NCBI GenBank assembly: GCA_029783825.1
Contig: JAREIK010003122.1
Location: forward strand, 75,670-139,669
Length of the DNA stretch: 64,000 nucleotides
Direction of reading: 5' to 3'
From: Sapria himalayana
Lineage: Eukaryota > Streptophyta > Magnoliopsida > Malpighiales > Rafflesiaceae
The position numbers and the translations under genes are program-made. Positions 40,175 to 50,689 of the stretch are shown in pieces (positions within the stretch are counted from its first letter, which is position 1; every line of letters starts with the position of its first letter). The notes beneath the pieces were generated by a model, which saw nothing but the letters and a program-made list of their open reading frames with translations, was not told where the DNA came from and ran no database searches.

Positions 40175-40646
40175 CAGAGATATAGATATACATATAAACA
40201 TATAGAAAATTAGATAGATTGACAGATAGATAGATAGATAAACATATAGAGAGATAGACAAATAGACATATAGAGAAATAGAAACATTGACTGATAGAGA
40301 GATAGATAGATAAATAGACATATAGATAGATAATCAGATAGACATATAAAAGATAGAAAGATAACCATCTAGATATAAATAAAGATAGACAGATATACAT
40401 ATAGATAGATAGATTGATTGATTAACAGAGAGTTAGTTGATAGATTGACTGATATAAACATAGAATGATATACAAATTGAAAATAAATAGATAGATAGTT
40501 AGGTAGATAAATAGACAAATAGATATAAAAATAGATATATAGATAGGTAGATAGATAGAAATATAAATAGGTAGATAGATGGATAAGAAGATAAATAGTA
40601 ACAAAGATAGATAGTTAGTTAGTTTGATAGAAAGATTGATATATAG
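32946..40646. repeat. GATA tetranucleotide array 2b (~7.7 kb)
   Basis: Continuation of the GATA array with (TA)n patches (32935-32955, 37525-37560, 40138-40170) and a (TTAG)n patch at 33135-33175. It ends ATATAG at 40646, directly before a CACTA terminus. Frames are Tyr/Leu/Ser/Ile artefacts. Confidence 0.95.
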
Positions 40647-42420
40647 CACTACAAGAAAATGTTCATTAAGCTAGGAAATTTAGCTAGGGATCAATCCCTA
40701 GCTAAATTGTGAGAGATTAGCTAGGTAATAGCAAGAGATTTATGTTTTTTCACCGAAATAAAAATTCGCAATGGATTAGCGATGGAATATTTTCATAAAT
40801 TCTACTCATGAATAGAGGGGAAATTTAGCAACAGATTAGTGACAAATTAGCAACAAAATATTTTCGTAAACTCTGCTCAAAAAAAGTGGGGGAATTTAGC
40901 AATGGATTAGCGATGAATTAGTGACAAAATATTTTCGTAAATTATGCTCAAAGAAAGCGAGGAAATTTAGCAATGAAGTAGCGATGGAATTCCCCTAGCA
41001 TATAAAATGTGGAATATAGCGACAACTTTAGCGACAAAATTTCCCTTGTTAATAAAATCTAGAATTTAGCGATGAATTTAGCAACTAAATTTCCCTTGAT
41101 AATTACATCCGGAACATAGCGATGAAATTCCTTAGATAATTACATCCAGACCAAAATGATGGATTTTAGCAACGGAATTTCCCTAGCTAATTACATCACA
41201 AAATATAGTTGCGGATTTAGCGATGGAATTTTTCTTGATAATTACATACTGGATATAGCTATGGATTTTAGTGATAGAACTTCCCTAGCCATTTATTTAT
41301 TAAATATAGCGACGAATTTTAGCGACAATATATCTCTAGCAAATTAAATCTGGAATATATCGATGGATTAAGCGACAGAACTTTCCTAGCTAATTAAATC
41401 TGAAATATAGCGATGGATTTAGTGACTAAACTTTCCTCGCTAATAAAATCCCAAACATAGCGATGGATTTAGCATTGGTATTTCCCAACCCAATCTTTAA
41501 TTATTTAATTTTTTTAATTTATTTTTAGTTTTAATATTTTATTTAATTATGTTTATCAAATGTATGTTAATGGTCTATAGATGAGCGATCTTTGAAAGAA
41601 ACATTCTCCCCATAAAATTATAAAAAAATGATATTAAAATAAATAATTTAAAAAATAAAAAAAAATAAAAAAAATTAGATTAATATGGACTAAAATAACT
41701 ATTTTTATGATGTATTAATTTTTTAAAAAATTATATAAAATTTTTTAAAAAAATTTTAATTAAAACTTAAAAATTTGTATCAAAGTAAGATTAAATAATT
41801 AATTCTATAATTATAATAATTTTTTCAGATATTTTAAAAAATAAATGAACATACATTAAAATTTCTACTAATATAAAGGTTAAAAAATATTTTGTATGAT
41901 TAAATAGAAAATATTTACAAAAATATCTGGATTGATGAATAAAATAGTAAATATTAATATTATTATAAGTATAAAAAAATTTTATGATTATAGGAAACTT
42001 TTAAAAAAATAATTACTACAATATTTGAAAATCTTGTATTATAATAAAAATTTAAATTTTCTAGTAAATTTAAAAGAAAATAAATTGATATTTAAAAATA
42101 AATACATATATATTTACCCCTACTAAAATTTATAAGAATTAAACAATTGAGTAATAGTTTTACTATTAGCTTTTAATATTTAGTTTTTATTAAAATAATA
42201 AATATAACTTTTTTTAATTATCTACTAACTTTAAGTAATTTTTAGAATTTTAAAATTTAAAAATGATATCAAATAATATGAAATTTTATCTTCTTAAAAT
42301 TAGTTTATATTATCTTCATAAAAATTAATATGATTTCTTAAAGATTTATAACCATAAAAAATATATATTTATATATTTTTTGAAATAGAGTATTTAATAA
42401 CTCTTAGGAGAGTGGCTATA
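40647..42420 (-). mobile_element. CACTA-type element arm E4, terminus at 40647
   Basis: Begins CACTACAAGAAAATGTT, the best terminal inverted repeat in the window, then TAGCTAGG-type subterminal motifs. From about 40770 to 41485 there are about nine tandem ~58-bp units containing AGCGATGGATTTAGC and TTTCCCTAGCTAAT. AT-rich DNA follows to about 42420. The arm is an inverted copy of E3. I assign the minus strand by analogy with the pairs in which ORF2 is visible; no ORF is seen here. Confidence 0.8.
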
Positions 42421-42780
42421 TGACAAATTATCCTTTCATGTATATTTTATTATATGAAGTTTGTAAATTTTGTAGCTATTTGATTTTTTTTTGTTTTAAG
42501 GGTAAACATTTATTTTTTTTAAATTATTTATATATTTAGTGTTTAATAAATTTTATAATAAAAAATTATAAGGTGTTTGTTTTTCATGTGTACCTTGCTA
42601 CACGCACATGAATTTTGTTATAAATATTTTGATAATAAATTAACAAAATGAGTCTTTTTTTATTTTATATTTTTATTATTTATTTAATGTTTTTATAATG
42701 AAAAACATTTTGATAATTTTATTAATTTTGGTAATTTTAATAATTTTTGTAATTTTAGCAATTTTATTTTGGCTAAACAT
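42421..42780. other. AT-rich DNA, no gene seen
   Basis: Contains one imperfect palindrome (CATGTGTACCTTGCTACACG, about 42578) and otherwise T-rich sequence. Confidence 0.5.
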
Positions 42781-42789
42781 TTGTTGTCG

Positions 42790-42884
42790 AGACACTAGAG
42801 ACATCACCTAAGTCCCCCACAATCCACCTTTATCTCTCGACAACCCTAATCGAAGAGTAAGCAACAATTTATTATTGATTTGAG
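42790..42884 (+). other. Possible captured plant 5'UTR/first exon
   Basis: A GC-richer patch has ACCTTTATCTCTCGACAACC, then CTAATCGAAGAGTAAGCAAC and a GAG-GTACGT donor-like site at 42884/42885. Pyrimidine-rich leaders with an ACCCTAA (telo-box-like) word and a 5'UTR intron are common in plant ribosomal-protein and translation genes. No coding sequence follows, so the parent gene is unknown. Confidence 0.3.
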
Positions 42885-43145
42885 GTACGTTTTCTACACT
42901 TATTCTTCATCTATTATCTTAATGCAAGAGTGTGCATTTTGATTCTGTTATTTTTTTCCCAAAATTCTTCTTTTTTAATCACAACGGTATGCTTGGATTG
43001 CTTATATAAAATTATTCGTATACATACTTCATTCATTTGTAATATAATGCATTCTCATTGTGTGGATGTTGATGGTGCATAATGGGTATCCCGACTTGAT
43101 ATCTACATCAATGTACATAGGTATATATAAACAGTATACATAAAC

Positions 43146-43263
43146 ATCAATATGCATGTGTGATATAATTCAAATTTTTTATATAAGTGTATTTTACTAT
43201 AACTATAACTATAAAAATAGTATACATAAAGATAACTATATATAAATATAACATATATTTAAT

Positions 43264-43297
<34 letters not shown>

Positions 43298-43879
43298 CAT
43301 AATTCTATATATGATACATACATGTCGTGTATTTCAAATATAATTAGTATTATACAAATTACATTATATACTTATTTTACACAAATAAAGTTATTCTAAC
43401 CTAATGATAAGCTTTTAATAATGTAATTTTAAAATTTGTAAGGCATCATTATGAAATACACTTTTAATAAAGTTGCTTTATGAAAATATTTATTATTCCA
43501 TAATGCCATGCCTACCCAATAAGTATAATTAAATTAATATATGTAAACTTTATCTTATAAATGGCTTTATGTAAAGGGAAAAACACACACTCTTATAAAA
43601 ATGTAAGCATGTATTTAATATCTGTAAATTTAAAGTATAGTCACAACAATATTTGTAAACATTTATTGACCAGTTTTCAATTAGTTAAAATAAAAATGTA
43701 ATAGTCTTTATGTATACTGATACTAATTTACAAGACATTTAAATATAGGTATATATTTGACTATACTTTAATTACTATGTTTAATTAAATTCCGCATAGG
43801 CTCTCTTATAAATACCCTAGCATTGACTAACAATATGATTCATATGGGATTAAAATATATAAGATATCCAGCTCATCTG

Positions 43880-43952
<73 letters not shown>

Positions 43953-44097
43953 TGTGTGTGTATGGGTGTGTGTATTAATTATATGTTGTTATATTTATAT
44001 ATAGTTATGTTTATGTATACTATTTTTATAGTGATATATATAGTAAAATACACTTATATAAGAAATTCGAATTATATCACACATGCATATTGATGTA
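43146..44097. repeat. Foldback-type inverted repeat, ~0.95 kb
   Basis: Left arm about 43146-43285 and right arm about 43975-44097 are inverted copies. The outer ends are CATCAATATGCATGTGTGAT and its near complement, followed by TTCAAATT, ATATAAGTGTATTTTACTAT and AGTATACATAAA. The centre is AT-rich, with (CATA)n and (TA)n runs at 43880-43950. No ORF. It could be a foldback or MITE-like element. No target duplication was identified with certainty. Confidence 0.6.
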
Positions 44098-44099
44098 TA

Positions 44100-45225
44100 G
44101 TTATGTTTAAATACAGTTAATTATTTGAGGAACTTAAATGTATAAAGATTTATACTTTCATATATAATTATATATAAATGTATTTAACAATATGTATATA
44201 AACATATTACTATATATAAATGTATTTATCTACATCAATACCTATATATAGCCATACATCTAAATATATATAATTACATAAAAAATTATATATAACTACA
44301 TCTATAACATGTATAACTACATGCTTCATCAACTTAATATCCATTCATATCATTTTTCTCATTCATACATCTTTTTTTCAATATTGTATAAAACTTTATC
44401 ATTTTCCCATATATTTTAGGAACTTAAATTTAATTTTTTCAACCTTAAATGTATTTTTATTGCATTTTTATATGTTTGTATAACTCATTATGATTTAATA
44501 TGTTTAGAGTTTGCATTTTTGTTTCACTTAATATCATTTTACTAAAATTGATTTCTTATATAATGTTCATTTGTTAAAATTCATGTTGTAAATTTAAAAA
44601 CAAATAATAAAATTTATTTACAAAATAAAATTTGCACATCATAATATGCAATATGGTATATTTATTATAAATATTCAATGTTGAAATGTATCTATTAATT
44701 ACAAAAAAAAAACATTGCCATGTATTCAATTTGAAAAAAAAAATTTAAAATAATTTTTTTAAAAAACAAATTCATATATTTATATGGGTGTTTATAGATT
44801 TTGAATAAAAAAATTAATAATTTGTAGAAAAATATACTCATATATTTATATGGTAATCTTTTTTTTTGAACATAATTAAAAAAAATAGATTTTTTACAAA
44901 ACATTAAAGGCATGTATTTATATGAACTATATTGTATTTGTTTGAATATTAAAGTTTCTAAAAATTTATTAATAACAATAAATAGTAGGTACAAATTTAT
45001 CATAGACATTAATATTTTAATAAAAAATTAGATAGAAAAACAAAAACAATATTATCTATTTATGAACTATATTTTCATTTTTAATATAATTGTAAAATCA
45101 AAATAATTTACAAATATGCCAACTTCATTTTTTTAAATGAGTATAATGATAGTTATTTTAATATAAATATTAAAAAGACAACTATTTGAGTAACATAGAC
45201 GGTCATATATTTAATTCATAATTTC
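44100..45225. repeat. AT-rich DNA with ~75-bp tandem repeats
   Basis: At 44700-44945 three to four degenerate units share CATATATTTATATGG next to A/T homopolymers. No gene is seen in the rest. Confidence 0.5.
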
Positions 45226-45231
45226 ATTTTA

Positions 45232-45320
45232 CGCATTAATATATTCACACACACGGACGCACGCACGTGCGTGTGCACACGCACACCCACGCGCGTGCAT
45301 ACACACACACATATTTGTTT
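45232..45320. repeat. Alternating purine-pyrimidine tract, GC-containing
   Basis: (AC)n/(GC)n alternation including GCACGTGCGTGTGCAC and CACGCGCGTGCAT in an otherwise ~80% AT context. Potential Z-DNA-forming sequence. Confidence 0.75.
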
Positions 45321-45417
45321 TAAATATAAAGAATTTACAATATTTTATAAATTGTGTAAATATATAATATTTTATTTTAATATAATTTTCAAAATCAAAA
45401 AATTTTAAATACATTTA

Positions 45418-45422
45418 CACAG

Positions 45423-45463
<41 letters not shown>

Positions 45464-45670
45464 ATAGTTTCATGTATATAGGTATATGTGTGTGTTTGTG
45501 TGGGTGTACAGGTATTGCATGCATACAAGTATATACCCACCACTTTGAAAATATAGATACATGTGTGAATATAAACAATAGTACATTGGTGTGTATGTGT
45601 ATATATAATGTATGTTAATGTATATGGATGTATAAATGTGTGTGTGTGCAGGGCAGTGTATATGCACATA
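45418..45670. repeat. (AC)n, (AT)n and (GT)n dinucleotide tracts
   Basis: (AC)n at 45420-45448, (AT)n to 45462, and (GT)n at 45486-45505 and 45637-45649. No gene. Confidence 0.85.
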
Positions 45671-46631
45671 TATATTTATGCATATATATATATCAACATT
45701 AATTTTGAGAAGAAAATACTTGAGCACATAAATATTAACATGTTTCACAAATTCATGAGAGTAGATGCAAAAAGTTACATTATTGCAAGATACTATTAAT
45801 CTCCCATATATAATACTTTGCCTCAAATTTTGAATAGAGTACTACTTGCAATGATAAGGTTCATTCAATACTACATACCATGGAGTTACATTTTGATTCA
45901 ATACTATAATTTGTTTAAATAAAAAAATCTATCTAATATCATTTCAACAACTTTTCAATCTTCTTTTTCTAGTCATGATAAACTATTTTCAATTTTGATT
46001 ATATGTAATTTCTTATCTAATATCTCTAGTTCAAACTATTGTAATAACAAAATCCATCAAATCAATCTAGGCCTGACATCTTTCTTTTCTATGATATATT
46101 TAATTATAGAATATTTAGTATATACTATGACGTTGGTTCCCACTAAATATGATTTTAACATGCCAAAAGAAAAGATTGGTGATACATGTTCTTTCTCTAT
46201 AGTGGTGTAATTCAATTGGGCAATTGAGAGTGTGTTGTTATAATTGTATATGATAACTATTTATAAATATTTGTATAATTATATAAAACTTTTCATAATT
46301 ATATTTAACTATATTTGTAACTATGTAAATTATTTTTATAACTATATTAATAACTATATATAACTATTTTTTAACTATATAATATTTTATAACTATATGA
46401 GTAATTCTATATAACTATATTTTTAAGAAATTATATCATATGTATAATAATATATAACTATATATAATTGTACTTTACTATATGGATAACTATAAAAATG
46501 TTATATATAACTATATGTTTAACTACATACATATTTATAACTATATGTGTATAACTATATATAAATATTTGTATAACTATGTAACACTCTATATAATTAA
46601 ATAAAACTATATTTGTATCTATGAATACATA
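45671..46631. other. AT-rich DNA and TA repeats, no gene seen
   Basis: 45671-46210 is unremarkable AT-rich DNA. 46220-46631 is degenerate TATAACTATATAT repeat leading into the duplicated ARF block. Confidence 0.5.
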
Positions 46632-47998
46632 TATGTATTCATATAATTAAATCTATATATTTATTCATAACTTTGTATATATTTATGTATAGCTACTTAT
46701 AACTACTTATGAATATATCTATATATAATTATATGTTTAACTATATATTACTCTTTTTTTAATTATATATACTAAAGGTATAAGAACATATAAAGGTTGA
46801 CCTCCGTCTCTGGTGACCATCTCTTGAGGTTTATTGATTTCATTTGTTTCTCTCATCAGAATACTTTACTGCCATACAACAAAGGGATTGAGATTTAGTG
46901 GAAGAAATTGGGTTTACGTTCACAAAGCTATTTAGCAGGTTGTTTACCAACAAGGAGATGAGGATTTTGATGCTAGGTCTTGATGCTGGTGGTAAGACAA
47001 CCATTCTGTATAAGTTGAAGCTTGGTGAAATTGTCACCACAATTTCTACTATTGTCTTCAATGTAAAGATTGTTGGATACAAAAACATCAATTTCACTGT
47101 GTGGGATGTTGGGAGTCAAGACAAGATTCACCCATTATGAAGAGATTACTTTCAAAATACCCAAAGTCTCATATTTGTGGTGGACAGTAATGACAGAGAT
47201 CAAGTTGTTGAAGCCAGAGATGAGTTGCATAGGATTCTAAACGAGGAAAAGCTTCGAGATGTAGTTTTGTTGGTGTTTGCCAATAAGCAAGATCTTCTCA
47301 ATGCGTTGAATGCAGCTGAAATTACTAACAAGCTAGGACTTCATTCTCTTTGCCAAGGCCATTGGCACATTCAAGGCACATGTGGTACCTCTGGAGAGGG
47401 CCTCTATGAGGGTCTTGATTGGCTTTCCAATTACATTGCCAGTAAATCATAAATAATTTTAGCATGATGAGACAAACTTTGTTGACATATCTAGATTTAG
47501 ATGTAATCGTTGCCTATTTTGCTTGAGTTTTGTTCTATTATGTGGATGAAATCATCTATTTCTAGGGGATTCAAATTGTATTTATATTTATATATTGAAT
47601 GCCTGAAATACAAGACCACATTTACTTTGTTCTGATCTGTTGTATGCTGAACTTGTTTGTTTTCTATTTTGTGTCTTTTTGCCATTGGATCCCATAGGTA
47701 TAAGAACATATAACTATAAATAATTGTCTTTGACTATATGTATAACTATAAAATATTATACATTATTATATTTAAAAATATAATTAACAACATATATTTA
47801 ATATATATTTTTATATATTAGTATATAAAAATGTATTTTACCATATATATACCTATAGATAACTATATGTATACATATAGAAAATTACATAAAAAATATA
47901 TATATACCTACATGTATAAATATAAGTATGCCTATATGTGTATCTATATGTATAACTACATTTAACTATATTTATAATTACATGTATAAAAACATACA
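46632..47998 (+). repeat. TA-rich segmental duplicate containing ARF pseudogene (copy B)
   Basis: Direct-orientation counterpart of 1-1378. Similarity starts at TATGTATTCATATAATTAAA and ends near AACATACAACA. The TA-rich 3' part is itself repeated once more at 48255-48560. Confidence 0.75.
46907..47452 (+). pseudogene. ADP-ribosylation factor (ARF1-class) retropseudogene, copy B
   Basis: Less decayed than copy A. The reading frame runs from an ATT in place of the initiator ATG (46907), keeping Gly2 (IGFTFTKLF), to the stop TAA at 47450, about 181 codons with no introns. P-loop GLDAGGKT and NKQD are kept. Switch II reads WDVGSQ, where the Gly that contacts the GTP gamma-phosphate in ARFs is Ser. 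A TGA at about 47138 replaces the Trp of the usual RPLW motif. With no start codon, an internal stop and a damaged switch II it cannot make an ARF. Copy B keeps the frame where copy A has shifted. Confidence 0.88.
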
Positions 47999-48700
47999 AC
48001 ATTATGTTTAATTATATGTGTATAACTATATATAAATATTTGTATAACTATATATAAATATATGTATAACTATATAACACTCTATATAATTAAATATATC
48101 TATATTTGTAACTATGTATACATATATGTAAATCTATATATTTATTTATAACTTTATATAATTATGTATAATTATTTGTATGAATATATCTATATATAAC
48201 TATATGTTTAACTATATAAAAATATTTATATCTATATATACTATATGTATATTAACATATAACTATAAATAATGGTATCTTTTTATATGTATAACTATAA
48301 AAGCTTTATACATAATTTTATTTAAATATATAATTTACAACATATATTTAATATACATTTGTATATATTAGTATATTAAAATGTATTTTACTATATCTAT
48401 TCCTATACATATCTATATGTATAAATATATAAAATTATATGAATAAATATATATACCTACTTGTATAAATATAAGTATAACTATATGGTTAACTATATGT
48501 ATAACAACATGTAACTATATTTATAATTACATGTATAACACCATACAACATTATGTTCAATTATATGTGTATAACTATATATAAATATTTGTAAAACCAA
48601 ATAAAAATATATATAATTAAATATAATTATATTTTTAACTAATTATACATATATGTAAATCTATATATTTGTTTATAATTTTGTATACCTTTATGTATAA
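47740..48700. repeat. TA-rich tandem blocks (~0.5-kb unit)
   Basis: TATAACTATATGTATAA-type DNA. 47740-48010 and 48255-48560 are near copies (both contain ATTACATGTATAA then CATACAACATTATGTT), separated by a copy of 46540-46760. Inverted relatives lie at 24590-23770. No gene. Confidence 0.65.
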
Positions 48701-48716
48701 CTACTTATAATTACAT

Positions 48717-49150
48717 GGAGCTATGGATCAATGCAAAACAGTATCAAAAATCGGGTATGATTTGGATGATAGTTATCATGCGTTACTTTTTTCATCCTTA
48801 TAAAACTAATGAATGCTGATAAAATATTCATAAAATTTGAAATTTGTAATCATATCACAATGTTCCTATAATAATGAGAATAATATAAGCTCCAATTTAT
48901 TTAACAATTTACACCCTCAGTTCATTGGGTACAGTCGGGGAAAGCTACATGAGTTGGTAATGAAATCATACAAATCTCATGAGTTTGCTGCTGCTTAAAA
49001 TGAGGTATTGGAGCTATGGATCAATGCAAACTAGCGTCGAACATCATGTATGATTTGGTTGATAGCCATCATATACTGCCTTCTTTTTCCTTATTAAACT
49101 AATGAGTGCTGAAAAAATATTCATAAAATTTGAAACTTGTAAACATATTA
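48717..49150 (+). other. Exon-like captured fragment with internal direct repeat
   Basis: An acceptor-like ACACCCTCAG at about 48918 is followed by a frame reading FIGYSRGKLHELVMKSYKSH, then EFAAA, a stop and NEVLELWINAN, ending at a donor-like ATG-GTATGA analogue near 49050. The ELWINA part and the following intron-like ~135 bases also occur upstream at 48717-48855, a direct repeat of 48,717-48,855 against 49,013-49,150. This looks like a host exon-intron piece that was captured and partly duplicated. Parent protein not recognised. Confidence 0.45.
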
Positions 49151-49309
49151 GGTTCGCTATTATGTTTCTTTCATGGCTAAATTATGAACTTCAATAGACT
49201 ATTATGCATTTTTATTTAATATTTCTTATCATCTAATTTGTGCTTTTCTTATTCACTTGTTATCTACATGAAAACATTCATTGAGTAGCCAAGTGATTTT
49301 ACACATGGA

Positions 49310-49585
49310 ACTTGATTGAGTATATATGTACATGTACACTACAGTGTATATGTACATATATTGTATGTACAGATACATATATACTGTAGCGTATATATGT
49401 ACATATACACTATAGTGTATATGCACATTTACTAAGTATATATGTACAAATAAATACTTGTACATATATACAAGTATATATGTACATATACATATATACC
49501 AGTGAATACATATATACTACTATATTTGTATATGTAAATATATATCAGTATATATGTACATATATATTATAGAATTATATATATT
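49310..49585. repeat. Palindromic TATAC-type repeats
   Basis: Same family as in the CACTA elements, here between the exon-like fragment and segment C. Confidence 0.8.
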
Positions 49586-49587
49586 TA

Positions 49588-49715
49588 TGACATTAAGGTT
49601 TGAAAAATCATGAGATAGTGTTTTCAGTGAAGTAGAAATTAGCATTGTTTGCATTAAATCAATAATTTGCAAGGTTTGTAGTAATCTAAAACTCTTAATC
49701 TGTTATATTTGCTAT
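49588..49715 (+). repeat. Segment C, direct copy
   Basis: Counterpart of 24715-24595 on the minus strand; see that entry. Followed by TA-rich repeats to about 50010. Confidence 0.6.
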
Positions 49716-50689
49716 TAAACTGTATGTGTAAACCTATATATAAATATTTGTATACCTATATAAAATTCTATATAATTATATATAACTATATTTGTAATTA
49801 TGTATACATATATGTAAATCTATTTATTTTTTTATAATTTTGTTTATATTTATGTACAACTAAATATAATTACTTGTATGAATATATGTATATATAACTA
49901 TATGTTTAATTATATATATAACTATTTATAACTATTTATAACTATATATACTATATGTATAATAACATATAACATTAAATAATTGTATCTTACTATATGT
50001 ATAACTATAAAAACTTATTACATTTAGATTAGGAATTAATTAGCTATAAGAATAAAAAAGTATAATTTATGATTAATTAAAAAATTTATTTAAATATTAA
50101 AAAAATAAATATTTTTTTAATGAAATTATGATTATGAAGTATCTGAAGATGATAACTTTTTAATTCAAATAAGTTTGAGTTAAGCGATAGGATGGTCTAT
50201 TTAATATGAGTTAATTTTACTTTTTAGACATATATATTCTATATCTTATATATGTCTAGATATAACAAGTTTCTCATAATATATTCATATATTATGAGAA
50301 TATATGAATATTATATATCCCATATTTTATTTTATTTTCATTTCAAGTTTCTCATAATCATACTTAGGCATATAAATATATTCATATATGACCCTTAGGT
50401 CCTCATTTACCAAATTTATATTTTTCCCTTCTTTTATTAGTTAATTTTTCGGGTTTGGTCAATTTCTTATTTAACATATAATACTCAATTATATATTTAC
50501 ATATTCATTTGCACTTGACATTTATCCATATAATCATATATCATATAATATTTATTAATTATCATTTAATCATTACTTAATTTCTTAGAAAACCCCAAGT
50601 TTCACTTAACCCAACATTTATCTTATTTATTTGCCCAAATCAATTTTTTGGGCATTACATTTCATGCCATTATTAACTCAAGGTTGTAA
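49716..50689. other. TA repeats then AT-rich DNA, no gene seen
   Basis: TA-type repeats to about 50010. 50130-50660 is AT-rich, with a TCATATATTATGAGAATATA hairpin-like palindrome near 50283. Confidence 0.5.

Noticed and set aside
28049..40646. CRISPR-like regular repeats
   Set aside because: Tetranucleotide microsatellite in plant nuclear DNA, with no spacer-repeat structure.
44695..45009. 104-codon minus-strand Phe/Lys/Tyr-rich frame
   Set aside because: Arises from tandem ~75-bp AT-rich units. No gene features.
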